64,000 nucleotides of DNA, taken from NCBI GenBank assembly GCA_910587715.1, contig CAJUMV010000001.1:124001-188000 (forward strand), written 5' to 3'. How positions within the stretch are numbered: the stretch's first letter is position 1; every line of letters begins with the position of its first letter. The DNA is from an uncultured Lachnospiraceae bacterium (lineage in GTDB: Bacteria; Bacillota; Clostridia; Lachnospirales; Lachnospiraceae). Position numbers and translations under genes: made by a program. Below, piece by piece: positions 59,938 through 64,000 of the stretch. The notes beneath the pieces are model-generated. The model made no database searches and was not told where the DNA came from. It saw only the letters and a list, made by a program, of their open reading frames with translations.

Positions 59938-61034
59938 ATATACCGTATTTGGATTTATCAAAAATACATAAACCGATGCAGCAGGAGCTGGATGAGGCAT
60001 ATCGTGCCGTAACAGCTAACGAATGGTATATTCAGGGAGAATACTGCGATAAATTCGAGCAGGAATTTGCTGCATATTGCGGTGTACAGGAATGTATCGG
60101 TGTGGGAAACGGCTTAGACGCACTGCGCCTGATTTTTATGGGAATGGGCATCGGAGCCGGAGATGAGGTCATCGTACCGGCTCATACGTTTATTGCAACA
60201 GTGCTGGCAGTGAGTTATGTGGGGGCAGTTCCCGTCTTGGTGGATGTAGATTCCGACACTTATCTAATAGATGCGGACAAAATAGAGAGTCATATTACAG
60301 AGCGGACCAAGGCAGTTGTTGCGGTGCATTTGTATGGCAGATTGTGCGATATGGATGCGGTATGCAGGATTGCAAAAAAACATGGGTTGTATGTGATAGA
60401 GGATGCCGCGCAGGCTCATGGCGCAAAGGCGAATGGAAAAATGGCGGGCAGTTTCGGAGACGCAGCGGGATTTAGTTTTTATCCGGGCAAAAACCTGGGC
60501 GCACTCGGTGATGGCGGCGCGGTGACGACAAATAACGGAGAACTGGCAAAAAAGATTCGTGCCCTTGCGAATTATGGGGCTTTTCAGAGATACCATCATA
60601 TTTATCAGGGGTGTAATTCCAGACTGGATGAACTGCAGGCTGCCTTTCTATTAAAAAAACTTCCCTATTTAAAGGGATGGAATGAAGAGCGAAGGCGCAT
60701 TGCAGAAAAGTACCTGACGGGAATCAAAAGTAATCAGATTGTCCTGCCGGAGATAAATACGGAGAATCCGGAGGAGCATGTGTTTCATATATTCCCGGTT
60801 TTATGCCAGAGGAGGGATAGATTACAGGAATTTCTGAAAAGGAAGGGGATTGGTACCAACATTCATTACCCCATTCCGATTCCGAAGCAGGGCGCATATG
60901 AGGCATGGGGATGGGATATGGCAGAGTTTAGTGCGACGGAAAAAATTTGTGCGCAGGAACTGAGCCTGCCGCTGTATCCGGGAATGAACGATGCGGAAAT
61001 TGAGTATGTGATTGACAGCGTGAACACATTCTGA
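59934..61034 (+). CDS. dTDP-3-keto-6-deoxyhexose aminotransferase (FdtB/QdtB-like, DegT family)
   Basis: A 366-residue PLP aminotransferase. IGVGNGLDALRLIFMG (55-70) binds cofactor, VPAHTFIATVLAV and VIEDAAQAHGAK follow, and the cofactor lysine K186 is in SFYPGKNLGALGDGG. The PGKNLGALGDGGA form is typical of 3-amino-3,6-dideoxyhexose aminotransferases. ATGA overlap with the ketoisomerase supports the Fuc3N/Qui3N assignment. The usual N-acetyltransferase FdtC/QdtC is not adjacent; one of the acyltransferases of the locus could fill that place. Confidence 0.93.
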   Translation: MNIPYLDLSKIHKPMQQELDEAYRAVTANEWYIQGEYCDKFEQEFAAYCGVQECIGVGNGLDALRLIFMGMGIGAGDEVIVPAHTFIATVLAVSYVGAVPVLVDVDSDTYLIDADKIESHITERTKAVVAVHLYGRLCDMDAVCRIAKKHGLYVIEDAAQAHGAKANGKMAGSFGDAAGFSFYPGKNLGALGDGGAVTTNNGELAKKIRALANYGAFQRYHHIYQGCNSRLDELQAAFLLKKLPYLKGWNEERRRIAEKYLTGIKSNQIVLPEINTENPEEHVFHIFPVLCQRRDRLQEFLKRKGIGTNIHYPIPIPKQGAYEAWGWDMAEFSATEKICAQELSLPLYPGMNDAEIEYVIDSVNTF

Positions 61035-61097
61035 TGATTTGAGAATTCGTGCACGAGTACACAATTGGCACACGGTGAAAGGAATGTAGGTACTAAA

Positions 61098-62891
61098 ATG
61101 AGACATGAGCTTGCCAAGATAAAGGACTTGTTTCACAAACTGAATTATGTATTGTCAAAACAGCAGAAACAGTATGGCGTAATGGTCTTTTTGTGTACGC
61201 TGCTGTCTGCCGGACTTGAAACGCTGGGCGTTTCGGCGATTATGCCTGTGGTAGAGGGACTGACAGATGTGGATGGACTCAGAGAGAAATGGTATCTGCA
61301 GCCGTTTATCAGCACCTTTCATATTGAGAACGCCAGCACATTGATTTATATTGTATGCGGTGGCGTTATTGTGGTCTATCTTTCTAAAAATATATATTTT
61401 ATATTTTATACATGGCTGGTAAAAAAGTATACCTATAAAATTAAGCGGGAATTGGGTATGCGCGTGATGGAATCCTATATGGCGCAGGGATATATTTTCT
61501 TCGTGAATCATAACAGTTCCAGACTGCTGCAGGGGCTTTCCGGGGACATCAATGCCGTAAACAGCATTATCAGCAGCATTTTCAGCCTGTCCACGAAACT
61601 TCTGACCATAGGGGCAATCGGCATATTTATCCTGCTTAAGGAGCCTGTTATGGCGATATCCCTGCTGATTTTGTCTGTTATTTGCGTGGTGGCTGTGCAG
61701 TTAACTTATAAAAATTCCATGAAAAAATACGGGGAGCAGCAGAGGGAGGCAAGCTGGAACAACAATCAGGCATGTCTGGAAATGATTCACGGAAGCAAGG
61801 AAGTGCTTGTTACCGGGAGACAGGAGTATTTTAAAAGACGGTATGTGCAGAGTATAAACGAGCACAACAGATGCAGTATCAAGATTGAGATGGCGACTAC
61901 GGTTCCGGCATATATCATAGAAACCGTGTGTATAATCGGACTGCTTCTGGCTGTGGTGGTACAGGTCGGCAGCCGCGGAATTACGACGGATATGATTGCC
62001 TCTCTGTCCGCCATCGGTATTGCCGCATTTCGGATTTTGCCGGCAGTCGGCTCCGTGAGCAGTGTGATGAACGCTATCAGAAGCAGCATTCCGTCCTTCA
62101 ATGCCTCTTACGAAACGATTAAGCGGGTGAATGAGCTAGAGGACGAGATTGCCCAGAGAAAAGAACAAGGTCTTTTAGAGGAGCATGAAGATATCAGATT
62201 TGGCAGGGAACTGCAGATTAATCATATATATTATAAATATCCGGCAACTGACAAATATATTCTGGAGGATGTGTGCCTGAAAATTAAGGCAAAAAGCTCT
62301 ATTGGTCTGATTGGTACTTCCGGGGCGGGCAAATCGACCTTTGTTGACGTGCTGCTTGGTCTGCTGGAGCCGGAATCCGGGGAAATCCTTATGGATGGAA
62401 AAGATACGGCGCTGATGGGCAAGGTGTGGAATCGAAATATCGGATATGTGCCGCAGAATATCTATCTGGTGGATGATGATATCAGAGGAAATATCGCTTT
62501 TGGCATTGATAAAGATAAGATAGACGACAAACAGGTGTGGCGGGCGTTGGAGATGGCGCAGTTGTCTGATTTCGTGAAGGGTCAGCCCAAGGGACTTAAC
62601 ACCAAGGTAGGGGAATGGGGGGTGAAATTCTCCGGCGGGCAGAGGCAGAGAGTGGCAATTGCAAGGGCACTGTATACCAATCCGGAAATACTTGTGTTGG
62701 ATGAGGCGACGGCGGCGCTGGACAATGAGACGGAGAGCGCGCTGATGGAGGCGATCGAGGCGCTGCTGGGGCATAAAACGCTTATTGTGGTGGCGCACCG
62801 TCTGACGACGATTCGGAGATGTGATTATATTTATGAAGTGAAGGATGGGAAGATGTTCGAACGGTCCAAGAGGGAAGTGTTTGGGGAGTAG
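61098..62891 (+). CDS. ABC exporter, PglK/MsbA-type flippase candidate (second copy)
   Basis: A 597-residue half-transporter, paralogous to the one at 21449. ATG 61098 gives MRHELAKIKDLFHKLNYVLS; the TTG-started extension at 61065 is less convincing. Six membrane segments lie within about 20-320. Walker A GTSGAGKST is at about 406-414, the signature FSGGQRQR near 512, and Walker B ILVLDEATAALD near 532. LETLGVSAIMPVVEGLTDVDG corresponds to the LELLAVMVFVPF stretch of the other copy. Two ABC flippases plus Wzx imply either several glycans or separate steps. Confidence 0.92.
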   Translation: MRHELAKIKDLFHKLNYVLSKQQKQYGVMVFLCTLLSAGLETLGVSAIMPVVEGLTDVDGLREKWYLQPFISTFHIENASTLIYIVCGGVIVVYLSKNIYFIFYTWLVKKYTYKIKRELGMRVMESYMAQGYIFFVNHNSSRLLQGLSGDINAVNSIISSIFSLSTKLLTIGAIGIFILLKEPVMAISLLILSVICVVAVQLTYKNSMKKYGEQQREASWNNNQACLEMIHGSKEVLVTGRQEYFKRRYVQSINEHNRCSIKIEMATTVPAYIIETVCIIGLLLAVVVQVGSRGITTDMIASLSAIGIAAFRILPAVGSVSSVMNAIRSSIPSFNASYETIKRVNELEDEIAQRKEQGLLEEHEDIRFGRELQINHIYYKYPATDKYILEDVCLKIKAKSSIGLIGTSGAGKSTFVDVLLGLLEPESGEILMDGKDTALMGKVWNRNIGYVPQNIYLVDDDIRGNIAFGIDKDKIDDKQVWRALEMAQLSDFVKGQPKGLNTKVGEWGVKFSGGQRQRVAIARALYTNPEILVLDEATAALDNETESALMEAIEALLGHKTLIVVAHRLTTIRRCDYIYEVKDGKMFERSKREVFGE

Positions 62892-62923
62892 GCGGAGTAG
62901 ATAGGCGGGAATGACGGGTTGAA

Positions 62924-63997
62924 ATGATGGGAACTATCAAGAAAAACTTAAAAAAGAATAAGGCTGTTCTGGCTGTGTATGAGGTGGTGTTTGGAAAACT
63001 CCACAGGGCAGGCAGAAAGGTGCGGAAGGAACTGCAGATTCTGAAAACCCGCATGACGGTAAAGACACATTTTTGCTTTGGGGATAAAAACAGGGACAAG
63101 ACTTTTTTTGTCATTTCCTGTGATGGTAAGTATATGGGATTGTATAGTATGATTTTCTATATGCTCCCTTTTATAGAGTTTGCGCATAAGAAAAAATATA
63201 TCCCGATGATTGATCTGCAAAAATCCAATATGCCGCTGATACAGGATGAGGACAGATTTGGGTTGGAAAACCCGTGGGAATACTATTATGAGCAGCCAGG
63301 TAAAGGGTATACTCTGGACGAGGTATATCAAAGCAGGAACGTAATTATTATGAGGGACGAGACAATTCGTCTCACCATGCCAGACTGGAATACAATGTTT
63401 CCGACAACTGATAAGGAGTTTAAGCGTTGGAATCAAGTGATTACGACATATATCAGACTGAATAAGGAATTAAAGGATCGGGTTGCAAAGGAAAGAGCGA
63501 GAATATTTAAACCGGGACGTAAAGTGATGGGAGTCGGGATTCGGGCTGGATTGAGAGAAGGGATGCTGCGAAATGTGGCGTTATATAATGGACATCCGGT
63601 ACAGCCTACCTGCGAGGAGTTGATTGATATCGTGGCGGCAAAGATAAAGGAATGGGGATGTGATTCACTTTTCGTGTCCTGTGACGACAGGGAGTACCTC
63701 AATAAATTTATTTCGCATTTTGGAGAAATGTGTTATTATACAGAAAGGAAATTGTTTCATTTTTTCAAAGATGATCAGGTTATTTTGGATGAAACAGAAA
63801 GACGAAGAGAAATAAATGAAATAACATCCAAACGACGCGTCGAAGAGTATATTTTGGAGGTGTATTTAATGGCACAATGCGATTGTTTGTATAGTTGCCG
63901 AGGCGGAGGAAGCGAGTTTGCTTATTTCGTGAACGGAGGCAAGTATGAACACATAGAGGTATATGACAAGGGGCTTTATACAGGATTAGGGAAATGA
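62924..63997 (+). CDS. GT23-like protein with degenerate nucleotide-sugar motif
   Basis: A 357-residue relative of the proteins at 18984 and 42139. FVISCDGKYMGLYSMIFYML, KKYIPMIDLQKS and NPWEYYYEQPGKGYTLDEV align well with the 18984 protein. At the GDP-sugar motif it reads GIRAGLREGM (205-214) where relatives have RGTDY/RGTDF, but the following NGHPVQPT is kept. LFVSCDDREYLNKFISHFG and QCDCLYSCRGGGSEFAYFV complete the fold. Either the donor differs or activity has been lost. The ribosome site is weak. It ends three bases before the window edge and is complete. Confidence 0.8.
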   Translation: MMGTIKKNLKKNKAVLAVYEVVFGKLHRAGRKVRKELQILKTRMTVKTHFCFGDKNRDKTFFVISCDGKYMGLYSMIFYMLPFIEFAHKKKYIPMIDLQKSNMPLIQDEDRFGLENPWEYYYEQPGKGYTLDEVYQSRNVIIMRDETIRLTMPDWNTMFPTTDKEFKRWNQVITTYIRLNKELKDRVAKERARIFKPGRKVMGVGIRAGLREGMLRNVALYNGHPVQPTCEELIDIVAAKIKEWGCDSLFVSCDDREYLNKFISHFGEMCYYTERKLFHFFKDDQVILDETERRREINEITSKRRVEEYILEVYLMAQCDCLYSCRGGGSEFAYFVNGGKYEHIEVYDKGLYTGLGK

Positions 63998-64000
63998 ATA

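Noticed and set aside
1..64000. CRISPR arrays, tRNA/rRNA genes, insertion sequences or prophage genes
   Set aside because: No direct-repeat/spacer pattern, tRNA-like cloverleaf, transposase or integrase motif was noticed on reading; the region is entirely glycan-related coding sequence.

Overview
The window is one uninterrupted, gene-dense block in which every supported gene lies on the + strand. It looks like part of a very large cell-surface glycan locus of a Gram-positive Clostridia-type bacterium, most likely Lachnospiraceae. That placement is inferred from strong GGAGG-type ribosome sites, frequent GTG/TTG starts, ATGA start/stop overlaps, roughly balanced base composition, and the gene families present. 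No rRNA, tRNA, CRISPR array, insertion sequence or transposase was seen. No gap between genes exceeds 300 bases; the longest is 5979-6159, which holds a promoter and a structured leader.

Layout. (1) 3-5978: the initiating membrane sugar-phosphate transferase (cut by the left edge), a GT4, a hexapeptide acyltransferase, two GT2 enzymes and a GT11 fucosyltransferase. (2) 6160-21407, behind a good promoter: a pyruvyltransferase-like protein, a Wzx flippase, a GH88/105-like hydrolase, a Wzy-like polymerase, a GT26-GT4 fusion, a CotH-type secreted kinase, a GT4, a radical SAM/SPASM enzyme, and further GT4, GT23-like, GT-D and acetyltransferase genes. (3) 21449-31153: an ABC exporter, a GT-C-like membrane protein, a DPM1-like GT2 with its DUF2304 partner, a second CotH protein and three more glycosyltransferases. 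(4) 31181-42116: sugar precursor genes (UDP-GlcNAc 2-epimerase, aminotransferase, asparagine-synthetase-like enzyme, CMP-sugar synthetase, HMGL-type aldolase, KdsC-type phosphatase) around a YfhO-family gene broken at a run of ten G. (5) 42139-47762: GT23-like, GT8, GT4, GT4 and GT2 enzymes. (6) 47805-58706: a phosphonate cassette. PEP mutase, phosphonopyruvate decarboxylase and AEP transaminase, with a LicC/PntC-like cytidylyltransferase, should make 2-aminoethylphosphonate (AEP) and CMP-AEP. Interleaved are two LtaS/sulfatase-like membrane proteins, a small membrane protein and a YidC-TagF fusion. (7) 58758-63997: a methyltransferase, an FdtA/FdtB pair for a 3-amino-3,6-dideoxyhexose, a second ABC exporter and a third GT23-like protein.

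How they may work together (inference): a branched heteropolysaccharide is built on a lipid carrier in the cytoplasm by more than 20 glycosyltransferases and moved out by Wzx and/or the two ABC flippases. It is then polymerised and decorated outside the membrane with sugars (YfhO and other GT-C proteins), AEP or another phospho/phosphono group (the LtaS-like pair and the YidC-TagF fusion) and perhaps phosphate (CotH proteins).

The most striking signal is a pair of exact G10 tracts. One lies in the YfhO gene, which is out of frame here and would be restored by G9. The other lies in codons 13-16 of the second LtaS-like gene, which is in frame here. Runs this long are found nowhere else in the window. 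Both sit in genes for extracytoplasmic decoration, which suggests a two-switch, slipped-strand phase-variable phosphonoglycan. Assembly error is the main alternative.
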